This document shows, in pieces, positions 57,067-64,000 of a stretch of DNA of 64,000 nt (positions are counted from its first letter, which is position 1; each line of letters starts with the position of its first letter). This DNA is from Lentzea cavernae (GTDB lineage Bacteria; Actinomycetota; Actinomycetes; Mycobacteriales; Pseudonocardiaceae), in NCBI RefSeq assembly GCF_014653695.1, contig NZ_BNAR01000007.1:62001-126000 (forward strand), written 5' to 3'. The position numbers and the translations under genes are program-made. The notes under the pieces were generated by a model that saw nothing but the letters and a program-made list of their open reading frames with translations, was not told where the DNA came from and did no database searches.

Positions 57067-57132
57067 TCAGCAGGAGCTGCAGCATCCGCAGCCCGGACCC
57101 GTACACCCGCCGCAGCAAGAACAACCAGCCAT
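57067..57132 (-). CDS. 21-residue cysteine-rich micropeptide with two CxCCxxC motifs
   Basis: This short ORF on the minus strand has an ideal ribosome-binding site: GGAGGT, 7 nt, ATG. The peptide has 8 Cys in 21 residues, at positions 4, 6, 7, 10 and 15, 17, 18, 21: CSCCGGC, then TGPG, then CGCCSSC. Both halves are CxCCxxC, separated by 4 residues. All other residues are Ala, Gly, Ser, Thr or Pro. The pattern suggests metal binding, as in metallothioneins, or an Fe-S site, or a disulfide-rich structural peptide. It is not a family I know. The motif is too ordered to be chance, but without homologues it remains a candidate. Confidence 0.7.
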   Translation of the reverse strand: MAGCSCCGGCTGPGCGCCSSC

Positions 57133-57229
57133 GGTGCCCACCTCCGATGTTGAACGATCATGCATTCGGACAGTAAGGCGACTCGAACGCTGCGTGACAC
57201 CACCGCCAGGGTGATTACGCTGCCACGAT

Positions 57230-57297
57230 TGGCTTGTCCTCCGCTTGGAAGCGAAGTCTTGCCTGGCTCACGCCAGGCGTTTCCTGCTTCTTCTCCC
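57230..57297 (-). ncRNA. Candidate omega (reRNA) of the TnpB element
   Basis: Directly after tnpB on the minus strand are two hairpins: GCCTGGC-GTGA-GCCAGGC (57261-57278) and CTTCGCTT-CC-AAGCGGAG (57239-57256, one G-U). In IS200/IS605-type elements the guide RNA starts in the 3' part of tnpB and ends at the right end of the element with such hairpins. The exact scaffold and guide boundaries are not visible by eye. Confidence 0.4.
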
Positions 57298-58482
57298 TCA
57301 GGTGGGAAGTTTCGACGGTTGCCTCACCAGCTCGCGCCGGGTCGGTCTGACACCGTCTCCACAGGCTGCAACCGCCAGCCCGGCGGCCAGAACGTTCTTC
57401 GCCGCGTTCACGTCTCGGTCATGAACCGCACCACAGAGGCAGGTCCACGTCCGCACCTTCAACGGCAGCTCCTCGACCACCCGCTCGCAAGCCGAGCAGG
57501 TCTTCGTGGACGGGAACCACTGATTCACCGCGATCACTTCGCGGCCGTACCATGCAGCCTTATACACCAGCATGCGGCGTAGTTCCGACCACGAGGCGTC
57601 AGAGATCGCGCGCGCCAACGAACGATTGCCGAGCATGCCTCGCACGTTCAAATCTTCGACCACGACCGCTTGGTTCTCGCGAGTGAGCCGAGTGCTGAGT
57701 TTGTGCAAGAAGTCTCGCCGCCGATCGGCGATGCGAGCGTTCACTCGCGCGACCTTGAGACGGGCTCTCTGCCGGTTGGCCGATCCCTTCGGCTTTCGGT
57801 GGAGTGCACGTTGTGCCCTTGCCAGTTGCTCCCGGTGCTTCCTTTCATGCCGTGAGTTGACGATCTTCTCGCCCGTCGAGAGCGTCACCAGCGCACTCAA
57901 CCCGACATCTAGACCCACAACGGCACTGACCGGCGCGTAGTGATGCACGGTGGTCTCGACCAACATCGACACGAACCAGCGTCCAGCACTGTCGCGGCTC
58001 ACGGTGATGGTGGACGGTTCGGAGCCGTCGGGAAGCGGCCGGGACCACACGATGGCCAGCGGTTCGGTCATCTTGGCCAGCGAAAGCCGGCCCTCACGCC
58101 ATCGGAACGCCGATCTCGTGTATTCCGCTGAGGCACGAGACCTCTTGCGCGACTTGAAGCGCGGATGACGTGCGCGGTTGGCGAAAAAGTTCCCGAAAGC
58201 ACTGTGCAGGTGCCGCAACGTCTGTTGCAACGGAACACTGGACACGTCACGAAGGAACCCGAGCTCTTCGGTCTTCTTCCAAGCGGTGAGCATCGACGAC
58301 GTATCGCTGAAGGTGACACGCCGCCGCTCACCGTTCCATGCGGTGACGCGGGCAGCCAAGGCCATGTTGTAGACCAGGCGAACACAGGCGAACGTGCGGG
58401 ACAGCTCCGCCGCTTGCCCTTCGGTCGGGTAGAAACGGTATTTGAACGCCCGCTTCACCGTCGTCTTGGTCACAGCTCGCAT
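57298..58482 (-). CDS. TnpB-like RNA-guided nuclease (IS200/IS605 family accessory protein)
   Basis: This 394-residue protein opens TKTTVKRAFKYRFYPTEGQAAELSRTFACVRLVYNMAL, the OrfB helix-turn-helix region. It has the RuvC-like Asp in GLDVGLSAL (about residue 192), Glu in VVVEDLNVRGM (about 276) and Asp in CGAVHDRDVNAAKN (about 354). It also has the zinc ribbon CSACERV ... TCLCGAV. All three RuvC residues are present, so it should be active. No TnpA transposase is encoded nearby, so the element depends on another copy or is stranded. It lies directly upstream of the thioesterase start. Confidence 0.92.
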   Translation of the reverse strand: MRAVTKTTVKRAFKYRFYPTEGQAAELSRTFACVRLVYNMALAARVTAWNGERRRVTFSDTSSMLTAWKKTEELGFLRDVSSVPLQQTLRHLHSAFGNFFANRARHPRFKSRKRSRASAEYTRSAFRWREGRLSLAKMTEPLAIVWSRPLPDGSEPSTITVSRDSAGRWFVSMLVETTVHHYAPVSAVVGLDVGLSALVTLSTGEKIVNSRHERKHREQLARAQRALHRKPKGSANRQRARLKVARVNARIADRRRDFLHKLSTRLTRENQAVVVEDLNVRGMLGNRSLARAISDASWSELRRMLVYKAAWYGREVIAVNQWFPSTKTCSACERVVEELPLKVRTWTCLCGAVHDRDVNAAKNVLAAGLAVAACGDGVRPTRRELVRQPSKLPT

Positions 58483-58506
58483 TGTCTCAAACCCGCGGAG
58501 TGATGA

Positions 58507-58893
58507 ATGAATGGTCCTGCTGAGATGCTGGCCGCCGACAAGGCCTCGACCGGCCTCGGCATAGCGCCGATCGAGCTGCGCGACGGTTACGCGCTGCTGC
58601 GGATGACAGTCGCGGAGAACATGATCAACGGTCACGGCATCGCGCACGGCGGTTTCGTGTTCCTGCTCGCGGACACGGCGTTCGCCTGCGCCTGCAACAG
58701 GGCCGGGTCCGTCACCGTCGCCGCCACGGCCGAGATCGACTTCATCAAACCCGTCAACGAGGGTGACGAGCTGGTGGCGGAGGCGGTGGAACGGACCCGG
58801 TTCGGCCGCAGCGGGATCTACGACATCACGGTCAGGCGTGGGACCGAGGTCGTGGCCGAGTTCCGAGGCCGCTCGCGGACGCTGCGGACCTGA
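58507..58893 (+). CDS. PaaI-family hotdog thioesterase
   Basis: This 128-residue protein has the PaaI-type hotdog fold: GIAPIELRDGYALLRMTVAENMINGHGIAHGGFVFLLADTAFACACN, with the HGGxxFxLxD core that holds the catalytic Asp, and SVTVAATAEIDFIKPVNEGDELVAEA. Such enzymes hydrolyse phenylacetyl-CoA-like thioesters. No paa genes are near. GGAG lies 6 nt before the ATG. The TnpB element ends just upstream, so its own promoter may be displaced. Confidence 0.88.
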   Translation: MNGPAEMLAADKASTGLGIAPIELRDGYALLRMTVAENMINGHGIAHGGFVFLLADTAFACACNRAGSVTVAATAEIDFIKPVNEGDELVAEAVERTRFGRSGIYDITVRRGTEVVAEFRGRSRTLRT

Positions 58894-59230
58894 GACCGAC
58901 GGCCTGCAGCACCGCGAACCCGAGCACGGCGAGTCCCTGAGCCAGCACCAGCACGACACCGGTGCCGGTCAACGGGAACCACTCCAGCGTCGCGGTGAGA
59001 ACGCTGTCGGCTGCCCACACCGCGTTGCCGATGATGACGAGGAGAACGATTCGGCGGTCCGGAACGGCGCGGGTTCCCAGGAAGAAGACGCCGGCGCCGT
59101 AAAGGACGCAGAAAGAGCCGAGTCCGATCTGCCAGCCGGCCGGAATCCCGACTTCCGGGCGGATCAGCAGGGTCAGCAGACCGAGTGCGAACGAAGCGAC
59201 ACCGTCGAGTTTCAAGGCGAATTTCAACAT
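58832..59230 (-). CDS. Four-helix membrane protein of unknown function
   Basis: This 132-residue protein has four hydrophobic segments (about residues 8-24, 33-51, 60-78 and 87-110) and a charged C-terminus (GTRPRPRSHA). Its last 62 nt overlap the thioesterase gene antisense. No family motif is recognised, but the ATG and continuous helices support it. Confidence 0.65.
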   Translation of the reverse strand: MLKFALKLDGVASFALGLLTLLIRPEVGIPAGWQIGLGSFCVLYGAGVFFLGTRAVPDRRIVLLVIIGNAVWAADSVLTATLEWFPLTGTGVVLVLAQGLAVLGFAVLQAVGLRSAASASGLGTRPRPRSHA

Positions 59231-59268
59231 GGCCCGACGATCGCCCGCTCAACGCTGCCAAAGCCACG

Positions 59269-60411
59269 TCAAGCGCTGCCAACTCCTGCCATCAGGTCTA
59301 CCGCGACCAGGCGCGCGGCGGCGTTCTGCCAGTTGTGGAGCGTGCGCTCGGGCACCTGTGTCACGAACCACTGCAGCGCGCGGCGGTCTTCGGCGTCGAG
59401 GTCCTCGCGCTTGGTCCGCACCGAATACGGCCGGATTCCCTTGACGTAGTAGAAGTAGACGGCGTTGTAGTAACGCCATTCGTCGCTTGTCCCGAATTCA
59501 CCGTCGGCGGGCTTGAGGCGTTGAATGCTCGACAGCAGCATGCTCTTCAACTGGGCCGCGCGATCGAGCGGCGGACCGTCGTCGGTCAGGGCGATCAGAG
59601 GACTCGCGACGAGCTTTCCGAGATCGCCGTAATGGCTCAACGCCTTGCGGGTGAGCCGGGCGAACTCCGCCTCGTCCTCGGTGACCAGGGGGCGCCTCTT
59701 GGGCAACGCTTCGGCGGCCTCGCGCAGTTCGGCGCGTTCGGCCGCGACGGTGGGCACGGCGAGACGGTCGACCACGGACGCGAGGGGATTTGCGAGCACC
59801 TGGACCGCGATGGCCGCCGCCACCGTCGTGAACGCGAGGAGGTCGGGGCCTCCGAAAAAGACCACCTGCGACCCGAACAGCACCGCCGTGAAGCCCGCGA
59901 TCACCAGCGACCGCAGCATGTCCGCGCGGATCGCCTCGCCCTCCTCGACGGCGTCCGTCACGGCGACCAGGGCGCCGAACACGACGAGGTCGAGACCGAT
60001 CATCGGCAGCGTCAACGACTCGGGCAGGAGTCGGAGCAGGAAGGCGCCGGCAGAGAGGCCGAACATCACCCCGACGAGTGAAAAGTAAGCGCGTTTCCTT
60101 ATGGCCAGGACCGTTGCGGCACCCAAAGGGAGCAGCACGAGCCACGGCAACCAGAACGACGCGACGAAGAACACCGCCGCTCCGCCGACCCACCACCTGA
60201 TCAGCTCCGGCCGGGCGAGCAGCAGGATCGCACCCGTCCAGGCGAGCGCCGGCACCCCGACGACCACGGGATGGGGCACGACGACCGCCACCGAATAGCC
60301 GATCATCCCCGCGCCCGCCCACCACAGCAGCGGCTTGCGGGGGTCGCGGGCGAGCAGGTAGAGCCCCAGCCACCAGGCGAGGCCGCAGACCAGCAGCGAT
60401 AGGCCGAACAC
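59269..60411 (-). CDS. Membrane protein with cytoplasmic C-terminal domain
   Basis: This 380-residue protein has about eight hydrophobic helices in its first 230 residues (starting MFGLSLLVCGLAWWLGLYLLA) and a soluble C-terminal domain of about 150 residues (AAERAELREAAEALPKRRPLVTEDEAEFARLTRKALSHYGDLGKLVASPLIAL). The latter is helical and resembles a regulatory or winged-helix-like domain, but I cannot name it. It is convergent with nothing and divergent from the next gene. Confidence 0.72.
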   Translation of the reverse strand: MFGLSLLVCGLAWWLGLYLLARDPRKPLLWWAGAGMIGYSVAVVVPHPVVVGVPALAWTGAILLLARPELIRWWVGGAAVFFVASFWLPWLVLLPLGAATVLAIRKRAYFSLVGVMFGLSAGAFLLRLLPESLTLPMIGLDLVVFGALVAVTDAVEEGEAIRADMLRSLVIAGFTAVLFGSQVVFFGGPDLLAFTTVAAAIAVQVLANPLASVVDRLAVPTVAAERAELREAAEALPKRRPLVTEDEAEFARLTRKALSHYGDLGKLVASPLIALTDDGPPLDRAAQLKSMLLSSIQRLKPADGEFGTSDEWRYYNAVYFYYVKGIRPYSVRTKREDLDAEDRRALQWFVTQVPERTLHNWQNAAARLVAVDLMAGVGSA

Positions 60412-60447
60412 GGGTCAAAGCTAGCCCCACCTGCAAAACTGGTTCCC

Positions 60448-60951
60448 ATGCCGGTAGAGCTGACGCTCCACAAAGCGGCCGAGGAGTTGCGCCGTGGCGA
60501 CCTCGCCAGCGTGCTTCGCGCACGTCAGCGCGTCGCCGGACTCGTGGGCACCTACCCGCACCGGCTCGACCTCCGTGAACGCCTGGCCGAGGTCTACCGG
60601 CTGCTCGGCCAGCCGGCACAGGCGGGCCGCTGGACCTACCTCTCCGACGAGCGCGATCCCGGCGAGCTCGAGGCGTTCGAACACGCCTACCGCCGCGCGG
60701 ACGCCCGCCTGGTCGCGCTCTCCTGGCAGGGCCGCGTCGACGAGGCGCCGACCGAGACCGCGCGCACGCGCCTCGCCTCGTTGCACCAGGACGCCCAGCT
60801 CGAACTGCAGCGCGAGCTCGACGCGACCCCGCACGAGGAGACGTCCTGGGGCGCCTGCCTGATCGTGATGGCCGGCGGCACGTTCGTGCTGGTGTGTTTC
60901 CTGCTGGGCATCGTGACTCTGGTGCAGTTCTTGTGGAAGCTGTTCTCATGA
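60448..60951 (+). CDS. DUF6584-like tail-anchored protein
   Basis: This 167-residue protein has a helical TPR-like region (LHKAAEELRRGDLASVLRARQRVAGLVGTYPHRLDLRERLAEVYRLLGQPAQAGRWTYLSD), a charged linker and one C-terminal membrane helix (about residues 137-160). It matches the DUF6584 pattern as I remember it. Function unknown. Its stop overlaps the start of the next gene (ATGA). Confidence 0.75.
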   Translation: MPVELTLHKAAEELRRGDLASVLRARQRVAGLVGTYPHRLDLRERLAEVYRLLGQPAQAGRWTYLSDERDPGELEAFEHAYRRADARLVALSWQGRVDEAPTETARTRLASLHQDAQLELQRELDATPHEETSWGACLIVMAGGTFVLVCFLLGIVTLVQFLWKLFS

Positions 60952-61799
60952 GAACGCTGTCGCAGTACGTCCGCCGCACCCCGGTCATGCGCGTCACGGT
61001 GGACGGGCGCCCGCTCGTGCTCAAGCTCGAGCACCTGCAGCTCACCGGCTCCTTCAAGATCCGCGGGGCCGTCAACACCCTGCTGTCGCTGAACGCCTCC
61101 GAGGTCGTCACCGCGTCCGGCGGCAACCACGGCATCGCCGTCGCCCAGGCCGCCCAGCTCCTCGGCGCGCACGCCACCGTGTTCGTGCCGGTGACCGCGC
61201 CCGAGACCAAGACCAGGCGCATCGAAGCGTTGGGCGCCAAGCTGATCCGCCACGGCACGACCTACTCCGAGGCCGCCGAAGCCGCCCGTGAGCTCGACCT
61301 GCCCTACATCGAGGCCTACAACGCGCTGCCGGTCATCGAGGGCCAGTCCACGGTGACCCGGGAGATCGTCGAAGACGCGCCGGAGGTCGACACGATCTTC
61401 GTCGCGACCGGCGGTGGCGGACTGGTCGCGGGCGCCGCGCTGGCGTCCGGCGGACGTCACGTCGTCGCCGTGGAACCCGAGAACTGCTGCGCGGTGCACA
61501 ACGCCCTGGAAGCCGGCGAACCCGTCGACTCCGTGGTGAACTCCGTGGCGGCGGACGGCCTGGGCGCCACTCGCGCGGGCACGCTGGTGCTGGAAATCCT
61601 GCAGCAGCACAACGTTTCCTCGCTGCTGGTGCCGGACGCGGAGATCCTCTCGGCGCGCGACCGCCTGTGGGAGGAGTTCCGGATCGCCGTCGAACCGGCG
61701 GGCGCGACGGCGTTCGCGGCGTTCCTCAGGGGCGGCGTGACGACTGAGCTGCCCTGCGTGCTCCTGTGCGGAGCGAACTCGGAGTGGCGTCCCAGCTAG
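60948..61799 (+). CDS. PLP-dependent serine/threonine dehydratase-like protein
   Basis: This 283-residue protein is of the fold-type II PLP family. It has the PLP lysine in SFKIRGA, the SGGNHG phosphate-contact motif, and the glycine loop GGGGLVAGAAL. It is shorter than biosynthetic IlvA and lacks its C-terminal regulatory domain, so it is probably a catabolic dehydratase or racemase. It is co-translated with the DUF6584-like gene (ATGA overlap). A role in supplying 2-oxobutyrate for isoleucine is possible but not shown. Confidence 0.87.
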   Translation: MRTLSQYVRRTPVMRVTVDGRPLVLKLEHLQLTGSFKIRGAVNTLLSLNASEVVTASGGNHGIAVAQAAQLLGAHATVFVPVTAPETKTRRIEALGAKLIRHGTTYSEAAEAARELDLPYIEAYNALPVIEGQSTVTREIVEDAPEVDTIFVATGGGGLVAGAALASGGRHVVAVEPENCCAVHNALEAGEPVDSVVNSVAADGLGATRAGTLVLEILQQHNVSSLLVPDAEILSARDRLWEEFRIAVEPAGATAFAAFLRGGVTTELPCVLLCGANSEWRPS

Positions 61800-61971
61800 A
61801 CCGGCGGAACCGGCGCGCGCCCAGACGGCGCAACGGCGACACCACCCACACGGGCATCTCGTCGCGACGGGCCTGACCGCTCAGCTTCCGGCGGTCCGCA
61901 GGGCTGACGAAGCACCGGAACGCGGTGCGAGCCCGCGCGGCGAGGTCGAACTCCGTGTCAATGAACGTCAC
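61726..61971 (-). CDS. Possible small protein of unknown function
   Basis: This is an 81-residue frame with a GTG start, basic and Arg-rich (LARRFRRSS-type), whose last 74 nt are antisense to the dehydratase gene. The first 60 codons have the third-position G/C pattern of coding DNA (TEFDLAARARTAFRCFVSPADRRKLSGQ), but there is no clear ribosome-binding site or family. It may be real or an artefact. Confidence 0.35.
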   Translation of the reverse strand: MTFIDTEFDLAARARTAFRCFVSPADRRKLSGQARRDEMPVWVVSPLRRLGARRFRRSSWDATPSSLRTGARRAAQSSRRP

Positions 61972-62012
61972 GCGGCGAACGCTAGAGCCGCTTTCCCTGC
62001 GCTACAACCGAA

Positions 62013-63095
62013 TTAGCTGGTGGCGTCGATGGTCGCGCTGGCCAGGACGATGTCGCCGGCCGCGTCCTCGCGGTAGATCGCCACGGCCTGGCCTGGGGCC
62101 ACGCCCTTCAGCGGCTCCCGCAACTGCACCCGCAGCACGCCGCCGACCAGTTCGGCGACAGCGGGCGCGGTGCCACCGTGCGCACGCACCTGGGCGACGC
62201 ACTCGACGGGCCCGTCGAGCTCCACGTGTGCGACCGGGGAGGACGCGGAAATCTCCGTCACCGCGAGCTTCTCGACCGCGCCGACCCGCACGTTCCCGGA
62301 CACCGGCTCCAGCGCCAGCACGTACCGCGGGCGGCCGTCGGCTGCGGGGCCGTCGAGACCGAGGCCCTTGCGCTGCCCGACGGTGAACTCGTGCACGCCC
62401 GCGTGGCGGCCCAGCACCGCGCCCGTCGCGTCGTCGATGAGCAGGCCCGGCTTGGTCTCCATGCGGCCCGCCAGGAACTTCTGCGTGTCGCCGTCCGGGA
62501 TGAAGCAGATGTCGTGGCTGTCCGGCTTCTTCGCGACCGACAGGCCTCGAGACGCCGCCTCGACGCGCACGTCGTCCTTCGTCGTGTCGCCCAGCGGGAA
62601 CATGGCGTGCGCGAGCTGGTCCTCGGTCAGCGACGCCAGCACGTACGACTGGTCCTTGCCCAGGTCGGCGGAGCGGCGCAGCTCGGGACGCCCGCCGACC
62701 ATCTCCAGCCGCGCGTAGTGGCCGGTGCAGACGGCGTCGAAGCCCAGGGCGATCGCCTTGTCCAGCAACGCCTCGAACTTGATCCGCTCGTTGCAGCGCA
62801 GGCACGGGTTCGGCGTGCGGCCCGCCGCGTACTCCGCGACGAAGTCCTCGACGACCTCTTCGGTGAAGCGCTCGGCGAAGTCCCAGACGTAGAACGGGAT
62901 GCCCATCAGATCAGCGGCACGGCGGGCGTCGTGGGCGTCCTCGATCGTGCAGCAGCCCCGTGCGCCCGTGCGCAGCGTGCCGGGCTTCGCCGACAACGCC
63001 AGGTGCACGCCCGTCACGTCGTGTCCCGCTTCGACGGCGCGTGCCGCCGCCACCGCGGAATCGACACCACCGCTCATCGCCGCGAGGACCTTCAC
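62013..63095 (-). CDS. mnmA: tRNA-specific 2-thiouridylase
   Basis: MnmA puts sulfur on U34 of tRNA-Glu, -Gln and -Lys. The 360-residue protein has the PP-loop [13 protein letters not shown], two catalytic Cys ([12 protein letters not shown] and [10 protein letters not shown]) and the usual C-terminal beta domain ([17 protein letters not shown]). Its GTG overlaps the stop of the upstream cysteine desulfurase (GTGA), which delivers the sulfur. This pairing is conserved in actinobacteria. Confidence 0.96.
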   Translation of the reverse strand: MKVLAAMSGGVDSAVAAARAVEAGHDVTGVHLALSAKPGTLRTGARGCCTIEDAHDARRAADLMGIPFYVWDFAERFTEEVVEDFVAEYAAGRTPNPCLRCNERIKFEALLDKAIALGFDAVCTGHYARLEMVGGRPELRRSADLGKDQSYVLASLTEDQLAHAMFPLGDTTKDDVRVEAASRGLSVAKKPDSHDICFIPDGDTQKFLAGRMETKPGLLIDDATGAVLGRHAGVHEFTVGQRKGLGLDGPAADGRPRYVLALEPVSGNVRVGAVEKLAVTEISASSPVAHVELDGPVECVAQVRAHGGTAPAVAELVGGVLRVQLREPLKGVAPGQAVAIYREDAAGDIVLASATIDATS

Positions 63096-64000
63096 TGCTT
63101 GACCACCTTCCGGGAACGCCTCATGCCTGCCAGTCCTGCCGTACGTGCGCGCTCGACCACCGGGCCGATGACGGTCGCGAGTTTTTCAACATCCGCGTGC
63201 GTCGACGTATGCCCGAGAGAGAACCTCAGGGATCCGCGCGCCAACGCCGGTTCGACGTCCATCGCCAGCAGCACGTGGCTCGGTTGTGCGACGCCGGCCG
63301 TGCACGCGGAGCCCGTCGAGCACTCGACACCGCGTGCGTCGAGCAGCATCAGCAGGCTGTCGCCCTCGCAGCCGGGGAACGTCAGGTGCGCGTTGCCGGG
63401 CAGGCGGTCGACCGGGTCGCCGTTCACGATCACGTCCGGCACGACCGCGCGCACCGACGCGATCAGCTCGTCGCGCAGCGCCGCGGTCTCGACCGCCCGG
63501 GAAGCCTGTTCGTCCACCGAGATCCGCACCGCGCGCGCCAGGCCGACGATCGACGGCACGTCCAGCGTGCCGGACCGCACGTCGCGCTCCTGGCCGCCGC
63601 CGTGCATCAACGGCGTGCACTTCACGTCCCGCGCGAGCAGCAGCACGCCGACGCCGTACGGGCCGCCGACCTTGTGGCCGGTCATGGTGAGCGCGGAGGC
63701 GCCGGACGCGGCGAAGTCGACGGGAACCGCGCCGACGGCCTGCACCGCGTCCGTGTGGAACGGCACGCCGTGCTCGGAGCACAGGCGCGCGATGTCGTGC
63801 ACGGGGTTGATGGTGCCGACCTCGTTGTTCGCCCACATCGTGGTGACCAGGGCGACGTCGTCGTCGAGCGCTTCCGCCACCGACTCCGGCGACACCCGCC
63901 CGAAGCGGTCGGTGGGCAGCCAGGTGACCTCGGCGCCCTGCCGCTCCAGCCACTCGACGGCGTCGAGCACGGCGTGGTGCTCCACGGCCGAGGCGAGCAC
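63092..64000 (-). CDS. Cysteine desulfurase, partial (5' end outside window)
   Basis: The last 302 residues of an IscS/NifS-type desulfurase are visible; the start lies upstream of the window edge. The PLP lysine is in [11 protein letters not shown], the persulfide-forming Cys in [11 protein letters not shown], and the conserved region [12 protein letters not shown] is present. It makes a persulfide from cysteine for MnmA, and probably for Fe-S or other sulfur needs. The stop overlaps the mnmA start. Confidence 0.94.
   Translation of the reverse strand: MLASAVEHHAVLDAVEWLERQGAEVTWLPTDRFGRVSPESVAEALDDDVALVTTMWANNEVGTINPVHDIARLCSEHGVPFHTDAVQAVGAVPVDFAASGASALTMTGHKVGGPYGVGVLLLARDVKCTPLMHGGGQERDVRSGTLDVPSIVGLARAVRISVDEQASRAVETAALRDELIASVRAVVPDVIVNGDPVDRLPGNAHLTFPGCEGDSLLMLLDARGVECSTGSACTAGVAQPSHVLLAMDVEPALARGSLRFSLGHTSTHADVEKLATVIGPVVERARTAGLAGMRRSRKVVKQ

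Noticed and set aside
60948-61799. Biosynthetic threonine deaminase (ilvA)
   Set aside because: The protein lacks the C-terminal regulatory domain and is only 283 residues, so a generic Ser/Thr dehydratase or racemase is the safer call.

Overview
The window is high-GC DNA from an actinobacterium, most likely a member of the Pseudonocardiales (Lentzea, Saccharothrix or Actinosynnema type). The signs are heavy use of GTG starts, actinobacterial families (DUF397, LppZ, LppU-like, SerA with an ACT domain), and gene order. The order (IclR regulator, tRNA-Gln/Glu, FAH hydrolase, leuB, serA, ilvC-N-B, PH-domain protein, DoxX, LppZ, gatB-A-C, ACT protein, ligA, MetE-like protein, mnmA, cysteine desulfurase) follows, from memory, the Mycobacterium tuberculosis block around Rv2989-Rv3025. 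Genus is an inference; no database was searched.

Layout. 0-2.1 kb: end of an IclR regulator, two tRNA genes with a shared terminator, a HAD hydrolase. 2.4-6.9 kb: a flavoprotein monooxygenase with an operator-like palindrome, an orphan NarL-type regulator, an FAH hydrolase and cimA behind a leader-peptide attenuator. 7-10 kb: a btuCDF-like cobalamin importer under a cobalamin riboswitch. 10.5-25 kb: leuB, a large subtilisin-like protease, serA, a gene-free region of dispersed repeats, then ilvBNC under a second attenuator, small membrane proteins and ilvD. 25-37 kb: DoxX, a 2-hydroxyacid dehydrogenase, a hydrolase, LppZ, a LysR-controlled JAMM/SnoaL/VOC operon, an M14 carboxypeptidase and a CHAT-TPR protein. 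37-41 kb: gatCAB with an extra small membrane-protein gene inside. 41-51 kb: ACT protein, BKACE-like enzyme, a GmrSD-type DUF262/DUF1524 nuclease, small proteins, acetyltransferases, ligA. 51-57 kb: secreted carbohydrate-active genes (lysozyme-like protein, GH9, GH18 chitinase with DasR-type boxes) and a MetE-like protein. 57-58.5 kb: a 21-residue cysteine-rich micropeptide and a lone TnpB element. 58.5-64 kb: thioesterase, membrane proteins, a PLP dehydratase, mnmA and a partial cysteine desulfurase.

How the genes work together. CimA, LeuB, IlvBN, IlvC and IlvD supply almost a full route to isoleucine (citramalate path) and valine. Each of the two entry points carries its own attenuator: tandem Ile codons before cimA, and a Leu/Val run before ilvBNC. 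The desulfurase and MnmA make 2-thiouridine in tRNA, and GatCAB makes Gln-tRNA(Gln), next to tRNA-Gln and tRNA-Glu genes. The chitinase promoter carries two DasR-like boxes, one inside the -35/-10 spacer. The items most worth following up are the micropeptide at 57067-57132 (two CxCCxxC motifs), the cimA attenuator, the dispersed repeat family with a 130-bp palindromic element, and the JAMM/SnoaL/VOC operon.
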